This document shows positions 46,498 through 58,300 of a stretch of DNA of 64,000 nt, one piece after another; the first letter of the stretch is position 1, and every line of letters starts with the position of its first letter. The DNA is from Tieghemiomyces parasiticus (lineage: Eukaryota > Kickxellomycota > Dimargaritomycetes > Dimargaritales > Dimargaritaceae): NCBI GenBank assembly GCA_027575765.1, contig JANBPT010000019.1, positions 1 through 64,000 of the forward strand. Reading direction: 5' to 3'. The position numbers and the translations under genes are program-made. The notes under the pieces are model-generated. The model searched no databases. It was given only the letters and a program-made list of their open reading frames with translations, and was not told the origin of the DNA.

Positions 46498-47547
46498 ATG
46501 ACACTCTATACCCTGCTCGTTACCGCTCTGCTCTCGGCCACCTCGGTCTCGGCCCACATGGCCATGATCAGCCCATGCCCACGCTACTCCAGCCACGCCG
46601 GCTGCCCCAGTCCCCCCGCGGGCCAGTCGGTCGACTATAGCATCAAATCCCCCATCGGCACTAAGGACCAAATCGGGCAGCCTCTGTGCAAGTTCCAGAC
46701 CCCATACGACCGCCCGGTCGCCACTTATGAGGCCGGCAGCAGTATCCCCGTAGAGTTCATGGCCGGCGGGGCCTCCCACGGCGGAGGCCACTGCCAGTTC
46801 TCCCTCTCCTACGATGGCGGCTCGACGTTCGTTGTTTTGCACTCCGTTCTGAACCATTGTTTCGGTAGCGGTCTCCAGTTCAGCGTCCCCATTCCGTCGA
46901 ACGCCCCGTCATCTGATCGTGTTGTGTTCTCCTGGAGCTGGGTCAACGCCGTTGGCAACCGTGAATTTTACCAAAACTGTGCCGATATTGCCATCACCGG
47001 CGGAGATCCCCATGGTGAGCTCACGGGCCCCCAGATGGTGGTGGCCAATTATGGACCCAGCAGCCCGCTGGTCCCGGAGTTTTCTTACGGGGGTGACAGT
47101 AAGAACGACCTGTACGACCAGGCACCGACCATCACCGTCCGTGCAGCGGGGGCCTCAGCGCCACAGTCTCATGAGCAGCCGGCGGTGGCCTCATCCGGGA
47201 CCCCGCCATCAAATGATGCTAAGGACTCGTATGACGCGACCCCAGTGACTGCCTATCCTAGCCAGACCGGTGCGATGTCGACGCACGGCTCCGAGGAGCC
47301 CCTCAGCCCCCAGCCCTCCCCCATGACTAGTGTGTACGACGGGCGGGCAGTTAGGCCCTCCCCCACAAGTAACCTCCTTACCGCCGCTACCAACCTCGTG
47401 GTGCCGCTGGTCGGCACCGTGGCATCTGCACTCAGCGGCAACAGCCCCCTGGCCAACAAACCACACTCCTCTGCTTCGGCCAAGTCCAATTCGGCCCCCG
47501 CCCCTTACTACGTTCGCCGGCGCTTGGGACGTCTTTTCCGTCAGTAA
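46498..47547 (+). CDS. Secreted AA11-like lytic polysaccharide monooxygenase
   Basis: A single-exon frame of 349 aa starting at ATG 46498 (TCACCATGA). Signal peptide: 1-19 (ATSVSA|HM). Cleavage exposes His20 at the mature N-terminus, the first ligand of the copper histidine brace. The second ligand is likely His94 in GGASHGGGHCQFSLSYDGG, like the HGGGSCQ block of AA11 enzymes. Also matching are SWSWVNAVGNREFYQNCADI and a Cys-rich core. AA11 enzymes oxidatively cleave chitin, which suits attack on fungal walls or remodelling of the fungus's own wall. The catalytic domain ends near residue 215. A Ser/Pro-rich linker and a short basic tail (RRRLGRLFRQ) follow, with no carbohydrate-binding module or GPI signal that I can see. 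Confidence 0.88.
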   Translation: MTLYTLLVTALLSATSVSAHMAMISPCPRYSSHAGCPSPPAGQSVDYSIKSPIGTKDQIGQPLCKFQTPYDRPVATYEAGSSIPVEFMAGGASHGGGHCQFSLSYDGGSTFVVLHSVLNHCFGSGLQFSVPIPSNAPSSDRVVFSWSWVNAVGNREFYQNCADIAITGGDPHGELTGPQMVVANYGPSSPLVPEFSYGGDSKNDLYDQAPTITVRAAGASAPQSHEQPAVASSGTPPSNDAKDSYDATPVTAYPSQTGAMSTHGSEEPLSPQPSPMTSVYDGRAVRPSPTSNLLTAATNLVVPLVGTVASALSGNSPLANKPHSSASAKSNSAPAPYYVRRRLGRLFRQ

Positions 47548-48407
47548 CGGCGGGCCACTGACATTTCGAATTACAACCATATCCCCTTCAGCGTCGTTTT
47601 GGGTGCGTCCACAAACCCAAATTGTGCCGCCACGGCACTTGCATATTGTCACATACCTTCTCCTCCCTCCCCATCCGCTTCGTCATCGCTTTTGCGCCAC
47701 TTTATATCATCCAACCCTTCCTACCTGCCCATGTCAGACTTTGGTCGAGAATCTTTTTGCCTACCCTTTCGCCCAAATCAATAAACTGCACTTTAGTCCC
47801 TAACTATTGGTAAGTCACCAATCTTAATACGCCAGCAGTGGGCCTGCTCTAAACCACGCCGTTTCCCAATTTTGCGTGGCCGTCCTACACTTGGAAACAC
47901 TATCCAGTGCGGACTTGGTCCGCCATGTCCGTCAATTCAATCAGAATGCATGAAAAAACACCAGCGAAGCGACGATCGGAGGATATATTGTGAGTATATT
48001 ACAGAGCATTCTGGCCCTCTCTGCAGCTATACGCCCTTCCTCCTCCCCCCTCGCATATCCGCCATGGCCCACTGATTAACACTAACGCCGGTGTAGTCCA
48101 GACGCGCTCTGGTTGGCCCGCCTGCGGTCTCTAACGCGTCTAACTGTCCATGCTGAACTGACTCGTTGGATGTGGGACCATACCCTAATTCTCCCTTACT
48201 CTCCATAACGCACCAGCCAGCTCGCCGTGATTTATCCTCTCGTAGCCAATCTTTTTTTTCGTTTGCCCATGCCCATCATTAACTAATCGACTTACTTACT
48301 TATTCCTTAGCTTCCGCAGCTAGTGCCCCGATTCAACACCTTTTGTACCTGCCTACTCCCATTCAGACGCATTCCTCCCTGCCGACAGCTTTTCGCGTTA
48401 GATCACC
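47548..48407. other. Intergenic spacer LPMO/Acinus
   Basis: Contains an AATAAAC signal near 47780 for the LPMO transcript and a CT-rich leader for the next gene. No gene. Confidence 0.5.
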
Positions 48408-49981
48408 ATGGCCAAATCCAAGGCTAGTTCGGAGGAACCTCCCACGCCTAGCGCCCTGCGGGTCGTCGATTTGCGCGAGGAACTGTCCAAGCGTAACCTA
48501 CCGACTAGCGGTTTAAAGGCTGAACTCGTCAAGCGACTAGAAGCCGCCCTGGTCGACGATGCCCCAGCGGCCGATGGTTCTACCGATGAAACCGATCAGC
48601 CGAGCGGAAGCGTGCAGGAGACACATCGGGATCCCGTGGACATGCCAGTCGCCCCCGAAGATAATCTGGTCACCGACCAACCGGAAACGGTACCAGAACC
48701 GGCCGTCTCCACCGAGGGCGAGCTGTTGCCTAGTGAGCTTATAGTTGATAAGCAGGCTAACACGACTGAGTCCGTGACGCCGCTGCCTAGCGAACCCGTG
48801 GTTGATGAGCAGGCCACCATGATTGAGTCCATGACGACGCTGTCTAGCGAACCTAGAGTGCAAGAGCAGGTAACCGACCCTGAGGCGATGATTCCAGTGC
48901 CAAGCGAGGCTGCGGTACCAGCTCAGGTCGCTGAGGCGGCGGTCGTGACGCCGCAAACTACAGTTGATCAGACCGACGCCATGGATGAGGACACCTTACC
49001 GGCGCCATCTACCGACGACACCTTCAATGCGGCGCCCAAGTCGACTCCGCCCCAGTCCAACGCGAGCACCCCATCCGTCCCGGCGGCTCCGCTCCCCGAA
49101 GACCCCACATCCCGCGCACCTGCCAGCGCCTACGGTCCCACCGCTTTCCTGTGCGTGCGCAATCTGCTAAGACCATTCACCCTGCGGCAGTTCAATGAGC
49201 TCTTCCGCCCCTACGGTCTCGTGGGCGACGCCTGGCTCAACGGTATTAAGACTCACGCATACGTCCAGGTAGGTTTTCATGTTAATGCCGGTTGAATATT
49301 TCCTCGAACTGAAACATATGACGGGACTGTCCTACCGCCAATGCCACCACTCGCCGGGAGCACCGAATTAACCTGATGTATATATATCCTACCCTTTCCT
49401 TTACTTTAAATTCTCAGCTGGAGAGCCCCGAAGCAGCCCGCCGGGCGCGTGCTGAATTGTACGGTGAGGCGTTCCCGCCGGGGACCGGCCGCACCATTAC
49501 GCTGGACTACCTTTCTGAATCGCGCATGAAGCGGCTGATTGCCAGTGAGGAGGTCTTCACTAAGCAAGGCGCCAAGGCCTGGATCGAAGAGGCACCCGCT
49601 GACTCGCCGGCCGGATGGTATGGGTTGGTCGTGGCCAGCACCAAGCCCACTCGGCCTCGCGCCGCGGCGGCTGCCGCGGCTGCTCTCTCGTCCGATAAAG
49701 CCGAGGTTAGAACTACGACCATCCGGGGATCAGCTCCGACCGCAGCCAACGGTAGTGAGCCTTCCTCTCCGCCTCCTGGCTTGAAGCGTAGCCGGGCGGC
49801 GTCTAATGCCGACCGAGCCATAGAGGAAGACCGTGGCCCGAGTCTTGATGAACTCTTCAAGAAGACGAAAACACTTCCCGCGCTATACTATAAGCGGAAT
49901 GTCAAGAAACATTATTATCCGGCTAGACTCAACGGCAGACGTAGCAACAAAGGGCGTGGCCGCCCAGTTGGTCGTCGGTAA
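48408..49981 (+). CDS. ACIN1: Acinus-like SAP/RRM protein (ASAP complex)
   Basis: The model is join(48408..49268, 49418..49981), 474 aa. In animals Acinus joins RNPS1 and SAP18 in the ASAP complex, which binds the exon junction complex. The N-terminal SAP motif is at about 18-50 (LRVVDLREELSKRNLPTSGL, KAELVKRLEA). An acidic disordered middle carries weak repeats of the PSEPVVDEQA type. The RRM (about 243-320) begins TAFLCVRNLLRPFTLRQFNE, matching the Acinus hallmark RPFT, and continues WLNGIKTHAYVQ across the intron. Near the C-terminus, SLDELFKKTKTLPALYY (about 430-446) corresponds to the RNPS1/SAP18-binding motif of human ACIN1 (LDELFRKTKA core) but lacks its WLPL ending. A basic tail follows. 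The SAP + RRM + RSB order makes the call specific. The gene symbol is by analogy. Confidence 0.85.
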
Positions 49982-50882
49982 ATTTATGCCATATTGATCA
50001 CAAAAAACCTACCACACGAGTGCGCACTGTCGAACGGGAATTAGTATCTAATCAACTCCACTCGTAGTTAAAGAGTTACTACGTAGTCAGAGTGTGCACC
50101 CGGGCCGCTATCTTCTACTGCCGTTCCACCTTGTCCACTCTCTTTGTTCAGAACGATTTCTACACAAATTCAATGTAATTCTTTTATAAGTTACTCGTCA
50201 TTTTCTATTCGCGCCTTTTTTATTGGCACCCCGCCGTAAACAATAGTTGAAATGGCCGTGGTCCAGGCAGGGGGGGGGGAAATGGTGAACAACCCTACGT
50301 AGAGAGAAAGATAGTATTAAAAGCGCAGCCGTTGGGGTGCCCATAGTGGCTAGACCAATAAAGGAGGCCGGCGCGGGGTTGCACTACATCGCCGGTTCAA
50401 AACCCCAAGGAAGGAGGAAATATGAGGAGAGATGATAAACGGCTTGGCGTCACCTCGTCTTACGTAACCCTTGTACAATACGACCATCCAAAGCGACAGC
50501 TAAGCACGATCATCCCCTCTTCACCCTCCCCTGCGCGCCTTTTTAGATACCCAGTAGGGTTCCGGCTTTTTTTGAATTACCCCCTCCCCTCCTGTTTACA
50601 ATTTTCCTGATAACGGTGCATTCGCGTTATCCTACACCCCTTCATCACGTTCAGGGCGAACGGCCCCTCGAAGCTGTTGGGGTAAGATTGGGCATTTCAG
50701 CCCTCTCTGTGCCACCTCCCCTCCGTTGGCAGGGGTGACCACCTGTCTTCGGTTCTCATCGTAGACCGCTTTACATTTATATATAACGAGGGATAGAACG
50801 ACTAACTTTGTCGTTACTTTAGCTTTATCGACACCTTCTTACTCGTCCAAAAATTTCAAACCAGACAGCTAATTCTATCACA
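49982..50882. other. Intergenic spacer
   Basis: No supportable gene. A stretch at about 50330-50410 has a B-box-like GGTTCAAAACC but does not fold as a tRNA. The last 100 bases carry a TATA box and leader. Confidence 0.45.
50778..50786 (+). promoter_or_regulatory. TATA box of the F-box-like gene
   Basis: TATATATAA, 105 bp upstream of the ATG at 50883, at a position typical of a strong core promoter. Confidence 0.6.
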
Positions 50883-52233
50883 ATGCGATCTGGTGTGTCC
50901 ATCAGCCTGGTGGTGGCAATATGCACAGCCATGGTAACCAGGGCGCAGCCAGTCCTAATCGACGACTTACCCTCCGAAACAAAACTTCAGGTGCTGGACA
51001 CCGTTGGCAGCAAAGCGCTCCTCGCGCTGCGCAGTGTGTCGAAAAGTTGGAGGGATCTATCCTCCTACGCGGTAACCGAGAAGGTAGGACAATTATACGT
51101 TTACTGGGCCTTTGCGCCCACTTTACTCGGCGAGAGCCCCAGCTACTGTGGGGGGTGGGGTAGTCTTTAGTACGCATTGCGATGGCTAAGCCGGCTAAAA
51201 CCCATGTTAACAGCGTTGGAACCACTCTGATCTATTCCTGAATTTTGGCATAACGCAGATGCGCCAGGCCATGGAAATCGTTATCAACTTTCAGCCCAAC
51301 CCAGCGACCGAAAACACAAGGAGTGATCGAAGCGCCCTAGCCCGGGCCTGGATCACGCTGGCGTCGTGGGAGACCCTGGACGAACTAGCCTACGGTTCCG
51401 GGGAGGATCCTAGTGCCGCCCTCCAGCACAGTAGTGTCATATTCTCGCACCGTGACGTCGGACGTTTGGACCCGAACAACCGTCGCAACTCGCTTCCTCC
51501 CTCCCCAGTTAAGGGCTGGCAGTTACTTCCCTTGGCGGACATGTCGGCCGACAGGCTCAATTTCCACTTCCCAATTATGGCCGCCATAGACAATTCAAAT
51601 TCCACGACACTGGCTGGATTTCTTCGCCAGCTTGCCGACGGACGAGTTCGCCGAGCCATGTCCCAGAGTTTTCGGACGCTGACGGCCGAGGTCACCAACG
51701 ACGATCCGAATTACTTTCGCGTGGTGCAGCACGTCCTCCACTGTCGCGTACCGGGCCAACGGGACATCATTATTAACCACGCCATGGACCGTGTGGTCCA
51801 GGAGGTACAATGGCGCCTCTACACGACTGACCGCACCCCAGACCTCATCGCTATCCTCCAAAACCTCGACGCCCACTACCACGTACAGACCCTCCGCTCC
51901 TCAACCGACAGCCTGCGCCGCTTTTTCGGCTTCGCGGTGATCTTGGCCGCCCAGAATGGTGACCGTGCCACGGTGCGGACCCTAGGTGACTACGCGGTGA
52001 GCGTCATCGACAGTGCGGGTTATTCGCTGGGCAAGATAATGGCGGACAACTTTGTCGAGTGTCTCAAACGTCATGGGTTAGAAGGGCCTAGCCGCATTCT
52101 CGAGCAGGAATGGAAGACAAGATCGTCCTTCGTTACCATCAATTCGAACCAATGTCAGAATTATCCTATCAACGTCCAGCAGTTTCAATTTACCGAGCAG
52201 GGAACGCTGGCCGAGTTTGTTACCATGTTTTAA
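50883..52233 (+). CDS. Putative secreted protein with F-box-like motif
   Basis: The model is join(50883..51083, 51259..52233), 391 aa. The N-terminus is a plausible signal peptide (SISLVVAICTAMVTRA|QP, cleavage near residue 21). It runs straight into an F-box-like motif at about 24-58 (LIDDLPSETKLQVLDTVG, then LLALRSVSKSWRDLSS), which fits the family pattern LPxE..xIL....LLxxRxVSKxWRxL. The rest is helical, with no repeats or domains I recognise. F-box proteins normally sit in cytosolic SCF ubiquitin ligases, so a secretion signal is unexpected. The protein could be exported, or the hydrophobic stretch could be misread. A TATA box lies 105 bp upstream. It converges with PRI1. Confidence 0.7.
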
Positions 52234-52526
52234 AGTAAAGCAGGTTTGTTAAAGGGGAGAGGGTTCGATTATTGGTTATTCACCGAGACATTGGTATCAA
52301 TTTGACAATTTATTAAAAACCAGAATTACATGATTATGGGGTTAACGCTGGGCGTCTGGCTAATTTCGTAACCACACGCCGCCAGCGCTAACAGTGGACA
52401 CGCTAGAACGCCAAAGATTGTTCTGCAAGGTACCATAGTAGTAGGTGCGGTACGGCGGGAGAAGCGATAACGATGTTAAATCATGGGCAATCCCAAGTAA
52501 TGATCCGTGGGGCCATGCGCTTGCCA

Positions 52527-54285
52527 TTAAGCCACTTCTGCATGTGAAGCTCGAAAAATATATATAGCCTACAGGTCGTACAATACTCACCTTCCTTGAT
52601 GGCCCGTTGGTCGCGGCGGATGCCGGCCACAAAATCCTGGAAAATTTTCAGGTAGGGCCGCAGGGAGGTCTGGCCTGGCTGCTGGGGGTTGGCCTGCAAC
52701 TCAGCCAATAGCTGGTGGACGGTGGGCACTGCGAGGGGGTCGAACTCGTCGAATTGGTCCGATGCAATAGGGACACAGACACGGCCTGAGTGATGGGACA
52801 TTAAGTGGGCGTGGCGTCAGACGAGTGGTATGTTGAGATGGCACGTGTTTCGGCCAGATGAAAACGCGCATGTTCAAGTGAAGTGTAAGGCACGCGTCGT
52901 AAAGGCCCGGCGTTAGCATGGACAGTGTCTATAACGTGCCGCACTCACCTGTCTTGGGATGTACGCAGAACGGGCTCTTGAGCAAATGGTTCATGGCGGT
53001 CGACACCTTGTCATCGAGTCGAGGGTAGGTGTATTGGAACACAATGTCTCGCTTGGTTAGCGCTAAACTGCCACCCTTTTTGTTCTTGCGCTGGAGAAAT
53101 GGGTAGTGGGCGGTGCAATGAAGAGACGTCGGCGAGTCAATGGGAAGCGGCGGGGTTAATGCGCGCTGGGGAGGGACATTGGCGTGACGGCCGAGGCTCA
53201 TGCCGTGCGCTTCACTAGGGTAATGCAGGTCAACTTACCTGGTTGGCGACCTTGGCCAGTACGCTGTCAAGCGTATCCCATCGGTCGAGTGAGGCTTGCT
53301 CATCATCCTCGGCCCACGCGGCCCGCAATTCGCGACGGACATCTGAGACGCGGCGGCACGACGATATATATTTCATGATAGCACCAAATAGATCAATCAG
53401 CTGTGTAGGTCTCTTGGCTCATGCGGCACCGATCCAGGGATCGTCCAGGGCTACTGGAGCTGCTAGAAAACCCCCATATCCAGTCAAGTCGATCTTACCT
53501 TCGTCCGAAAACAGTTTGAGAACCTTAGCCCATCCGTCGGACCGACGCAGGACGTCTTGCTCTATAAGGATCAACTCCGAAAAGTACTCCTTGATGATCC
53601 CGAACGACCGGGCCAGGTGTGGATGCAACTGGGCGGGTAAATGGACCTTGCGTTCTTGGCTGGCACCGCCACGGATGACCTCTAGGTAGCCGACCACGGC
53701 ACGGCGACCCTCATTCGTCAGGCGTCGCGCACGTTCGTCGCTGACCCAGCAGTGCACGCCGCGGCGTCCGCTGTACACCCACATGATGTGCCGGAACCCG
53801 AAATCTTCGACCAGCGCGGCATGAACAATCTTCATGGCCACCACCATGAACTTCCAGCACCGGGCGCAGATGTCACCGCCCTGGCAACACGTACGGATCT
53901 CGTCGTAGTCGGTCATATCGATATCGAATACCAGCTCCTTCTCAGTCGGTTGGAACGCGCTGGGTAGGACCGATTTCTTGTCGCGTGGGCGGGTCGTGTA
54001 TACCGCACCGATATCAATCTTTCCCGGACACAGACGGAGGAACTCGGCCTTCAGGGCATCCGCATCCTTGAAGGACTGGTAGCGAATGTAAATGTCGTTA
54101 CCGATGGTGAAGCTGAACTCTCGGTTCTGGAAAAGCTTGGTCGGCGTTGGCTGACAGCCGTTAAGCCAGTCGTAGTAGGTCGTGAATGGAAAGATCTTGT
54201 CGTAAAAGCTGCGCAGGAGAACGGGGTACTCGGGACTCCGAACGTCGATCGATGTGTCCACATCCATGGCGGTGACGAGGGACAT
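52527..54285 (-). CDS. PRI1: DNA primase small (catalytic) subunit
   Basis: The model is complement(join(52527..about 52550, 52591..52785, 52949..53090, 53239..53342, 53499..54285)), about 410 aa. It makes RNA primers in the Pol alpha-primase complex. Catalytic aspartates are seen in VFDIDMTDYD. The zinc motif is CCQGGDICARCWKFM. The nucleotide-binding loop is SGRRGVHCWVSD, where vertebrate homologs end WVCD. The conserved tail TAMNHLLKSPFCVHPKTGRV and FDPLAVPTV are present. The four upstream exons join at GT..AG sites with conserved flanks. The 3' end is unsure. Splicing at the GTGAGT after IKEG would lead to a TAA at 52527; without that splice the frame stays open to 52481. The start ATG is 54285. 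Confidence 0.9.
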
Positions 54286-55302
54286 GGTCTATGACTGGGA
54301 AAGTGAAGGAGGAGGGCGGGGAAACAATGGTAAAGGTGCAGACGACAAGGAATTTATAATTGGGGCCGCAAATGGGTGTGGGGACCATGTGGTTTGTGGA
54401 CTAACACACGGGCGACGATGTTAGGAGTTCTGTCGGCCGGTATCTGGCGGAGCCACTACTTCAAGTGCGACTAGACGGGTAGGGCCAAGAGGGCAAATAG
54501 TAAACAGTTCACAACCTAATCGACCATCTATTGGCTGGATATCGCGCTGCCGTACTTCCCTCCCTTAACAAACCTGTGCTGGTGTTAAACTCGAGTGAAG
54601 CCGCGTAATTCACGTGCTACAAAATACTAGATTAAACCTTATTCTAAGTATCCGAGAGCAGTGTCTACTCGCCCGTGGCCGAGAGCGTCCACAAGACTAG
54701 ACAGGACCCAGCGATTGGGGTAAGGCCGCAGCCCAGCACTCCGTCGTAGGCTTTCTGGACATTGTAGTAGAATAGGCCCTTGCCTGCTGCTTACTTGCTA
54801 ACTGGGGCGCTTTCTTATTTTCAGCAGGGCCCAGAGCCTGTCCCCATTTCGTACGCCAAAGTCGCGCGGGACAATTCCTTAACCACCATCGGACTTTTAA
54901 GAAGTAGAGATTAGTACGAAAGCCGGGTGGCCATATATGAACAGCGGTGTACGAATGTGGAATAGGGCACAGTACACGTGTCCCAGGCTTTGCGGCTTCC
55001 TGAATCTTAATCGTCTAAAGGGGGGTATGTACCACCATCTTAGCGTGTGTAGGCGGTGTAGAGCGATTCGGACAAGGCAGTGAGTCAAAAATAATCGCTT
55101 GACAGTGAAGAAGGGTCGAGTTCTAACATAGCGGGATGCCCCTACGATATATCTTACCTGTCCGCTTCAGCCTCCTCTGCTCGGTTCCAGTAGTAGCTTC
55201 CTTTATTAAATAAGGCCTCGTCAAAGGTACTTTCAAAGGCCGGTATGGCTGGTGCCAGGTCAGCTACTTAGCACCGAAGCCAACGAATGATAAATATGCA
55301 GC
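54286..55302. other. Intergenic spacer PRI1/BK-like channel
   Basis: About 1 kb without a recognisable gene. The PRI1 promoter side is GA-rich on the plus strand. The other end is the 3' flank of the channel gene. Confidence 0.5.
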
Positions 55303-58300
55303 CTAGTACGGCGCGCAATCGGAGAGCACGTAGACACGGTCGCCACGGCGCAGGACCATGGTAGGGCCCGGATTCACCAGCACGTAGCACAACGGGTGTC
55401 GATTGTGGCTGACAGCACGATAGAGGCCCAGCGGGACGGCGCAGTGCACACGACAGAGTTCCGTGAACAGCGAGAGGTAGAGCCGGCCAAAGAACTCGGC
55501 CGGTACGTCCACTAAGAAAGAGTGGCCATAGAGGTTGGTGGTCACGGGTGGTTCGGGTTCCACGCCGCCGTTGGGAGGGATGGAGTTCTCACTCGCAGAG
55601 TCTTCGTCCTCTGGTGCCTGGGTATCGACTAGACACGTTTCAGTCTCCGCGGTCGTAGTGGCGGCGGGGGGCGGCGGCGAAAAGTAGAGTTGCACGGTAT
55701 CGTCAGCCAGACGATGCGAAAAAATGAGGTGCTTGACGATATCCAGGATATGGTTGTTGTAGTAGGTTTGGCAGATCAGGGTGTCCAGCATACAGGGGGC
55801 AAACACGTGGCCCGACATAAAGGACGGGCGCAGAATGGCCTGGGCGTACATCTCGTCGATGGGCACGGTCTCGCTCTCGCCAATGAATTTCATATTCTCG
55901 CGGTGGATGAACTCTACCACGATAAAGAAATCATCGCTCTGGGATAGGGACTCAATGTTAAGGACGGCCAGAAGGGCGGAGGCGTCGGCGGTGTGCTGCG
56001 TCGAGTCGCCTGACTGATGCTGCAGTCCGCTGAGAACCACGGCCTTCCGGGCCAAATGGATGTGGGCCTTGAACAGGTCCTTGCGGATGAGGGCCGAACC
56101 GCGCACCATGTACACGTTGCCAAAGCTGGCTAGCAGACGCTGCTGGGACCCGCTGGGTTCGTTCTTGCTGAGGATCACGATGGGAAGGTCACCTGTGGCG
56201 CTGAATGGGCTGTGGACTGGGGCGTTGTCACGGTGTGGGACCCGCAGGCAGCCGATGAAGTACTCCAAATTGGGTGGGAAAGCGCCGCCGGTGTCGCAAA
56301 TGACAATGTGGTCGCCTAGGTCTCGCGGGATTGTGAAGAACGGATCCGCCGGGGGCCCAGGGCTCTTGAGCGCCTTCGCAGGGCGGTCCCCGTGGCCGGA
56401 TGAATTGTGGTGGTGGCGGTGATAGCGCCGGTGATGACGGCGACCGTGATTGTGGTGCTCCAAAAAATGGCGATGCGAACGGTGATATGGCGGACGGGAA
56501 CGGTCGCAACCTTGAAGCCCAGTGTCGGACCCAGTACCGTCACCAGAGGGCACCGCGATAGCGAGCGGCAGGGCCGTATCATCCAGAACCAACCGTGCGG
56601 TGTCCTCGTGGGCCCTTCCGATCGGTAGCTTCTCCCGGCGGCGTTCCGAGAGCGACGCTAGGGTATCGGTGGCTGGGCCGGGTGATACAGGGCCGGTCGG
56701 GGTGGGTGAGGTGGTGGTACCCCGCAGTTGGTCGTCATTAGTTCCGAGTGGGTCCTCGGCCCCCAGGCCCTCACCCTCACCCTCAGTGATGCCCAATCCG
56801 GTCTCATTATCCACAGGCCCTCCCTCCTCCATATCTATAGCCTCATCAACGTCCTTCAACAAGGTCAGCGCGGCCTCCTCTCCCATTTCGGCTATGGCGG
56901 CAGCCTGGGCCTGCTTGATGTTCTTCTGCAGAATGGCGGACCGGGTACGGGCAGCCTGGGCCTCGGCATCGTTGGCAGGAGTCGAACTGCCGGCCATTTT
57001 AGCGTTCAGAGGGCCCTTGGAGTCTCCGGTTGTCGTCCGGGATAGGGCATCAGGTGTCTTAGAGCCCTCCATCACCGAGGCCGCAGGGGTTTTGCCCATA
57101 GGCTCACCCTGGCCCTCCTCGGTCTCACCGGCGTCGGTCCCACCACTCTCTTCGTACTCCTCGTCCTCATCGGGTTCCATAAACACCAGGTTGGCCTTGC
57201 GCATGTCTAAGTCCAAACCTGCATCCTCGATCTCGTCGAGGGCCAGAGCGTCATGGACTGGATCTGCAAGGAGCGGGGTAGTGTCGGTGAACCCCAAGGG
57301 GGGTGAGGCCTGGCGGGACGGTGGACGACGGGTTGGCTCCACCCCGGCCGAAGAGTGGCCGACTATGGTAGGGCGCTGGCAGCTGGGCGAGGACGGCACG
57401 AGGATAGACTGATGGAACGAGGTCTCACCGGGTAAAGTACCGGGCAGGAAGGACCCACCAAATTGGGAAATGGCGTCGGCGATCTCGGAGGTGGTGGCAA
57501 TGACGAACCCGGTCTCGTTACCCTGCAAGACGTGGCGAGCTGGGTTGATGACCAGGTGCCACTTTTTGCTGCGGGTTGTGGGTTCACCAGCCGCGAAAAT
57601 GGCCTCGGTATCGGGGAGCTGCAGCCGCAGGGCGAACAGGGTGGCGCCAAAGTGAGCGTAAAACACCTCGGCTACTTGGCTGAAGGTATTGCCGACTACG
57701 AAATCGGAGAAGGTGATGGAGTAGATCTCCTGGCTGGCCCCACGCACGTATTCCTTGATCCAGTTCATGTGGGGGCGACCCTCCAGCGATTCGAGGATTT
57801 TGTCGCTGGTCGAGTCGGTGATGGAGGTGGTGAGGAGGTGAATGAGAGAGGCGAACCCAGGGATCACGCAGGACTGGGCCAGCAGGCCGAGGCGGAGCTC
57901 ATCAACGCAGATGGTCCGGTTGGTGAGGTACTCGAGGTGGGTCTCGGTCTCCGGGACGAGCACCTGGGCGTACAGCTTGAGTCGCTTGTTCATGGTGCGG
58001 CAGTACTTTTTGACGGCCAGGGCGAACATGACGGTGGTGGCGTCCTCGACCTCAGGGTCCTGGGAGGTGTGCATCTTGTTGGTGAGTAGGAAGCACGCCT
58101 TGGCCCGGTTGGCACATACTTTCTGCAGGTTGGAGAAGGAGGTGGGCGAGCCACGTACATACTTGACCCGGTTGACGAAGGCCGGATCGTTGAGCACGTT
58201 GGCCACGTCTTCAGGTGGGTCCTCGGCGCCCATGATGACCACCACGGTGTTGACGGTGACTAGACCGTGGTCCTCACAGAAAAACTCGCGCAGAAACTCA

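Noticed and set aside
21520..50270. Shared 20-base motif ATGGCCGTRGTCCAGGCAGG in two spacers
   Set aside because: One mismatch pair is expected by chance at this window size, and the flanks are unrelated.
50330..50412. tRNA-like element with TGGCTAGACC (A-box-like) and GGTTCAAAACC (B-box-like)
   Set aside because: The T-stem and D-stem do not pair and the acceptor stems do not match at the expected spacing.
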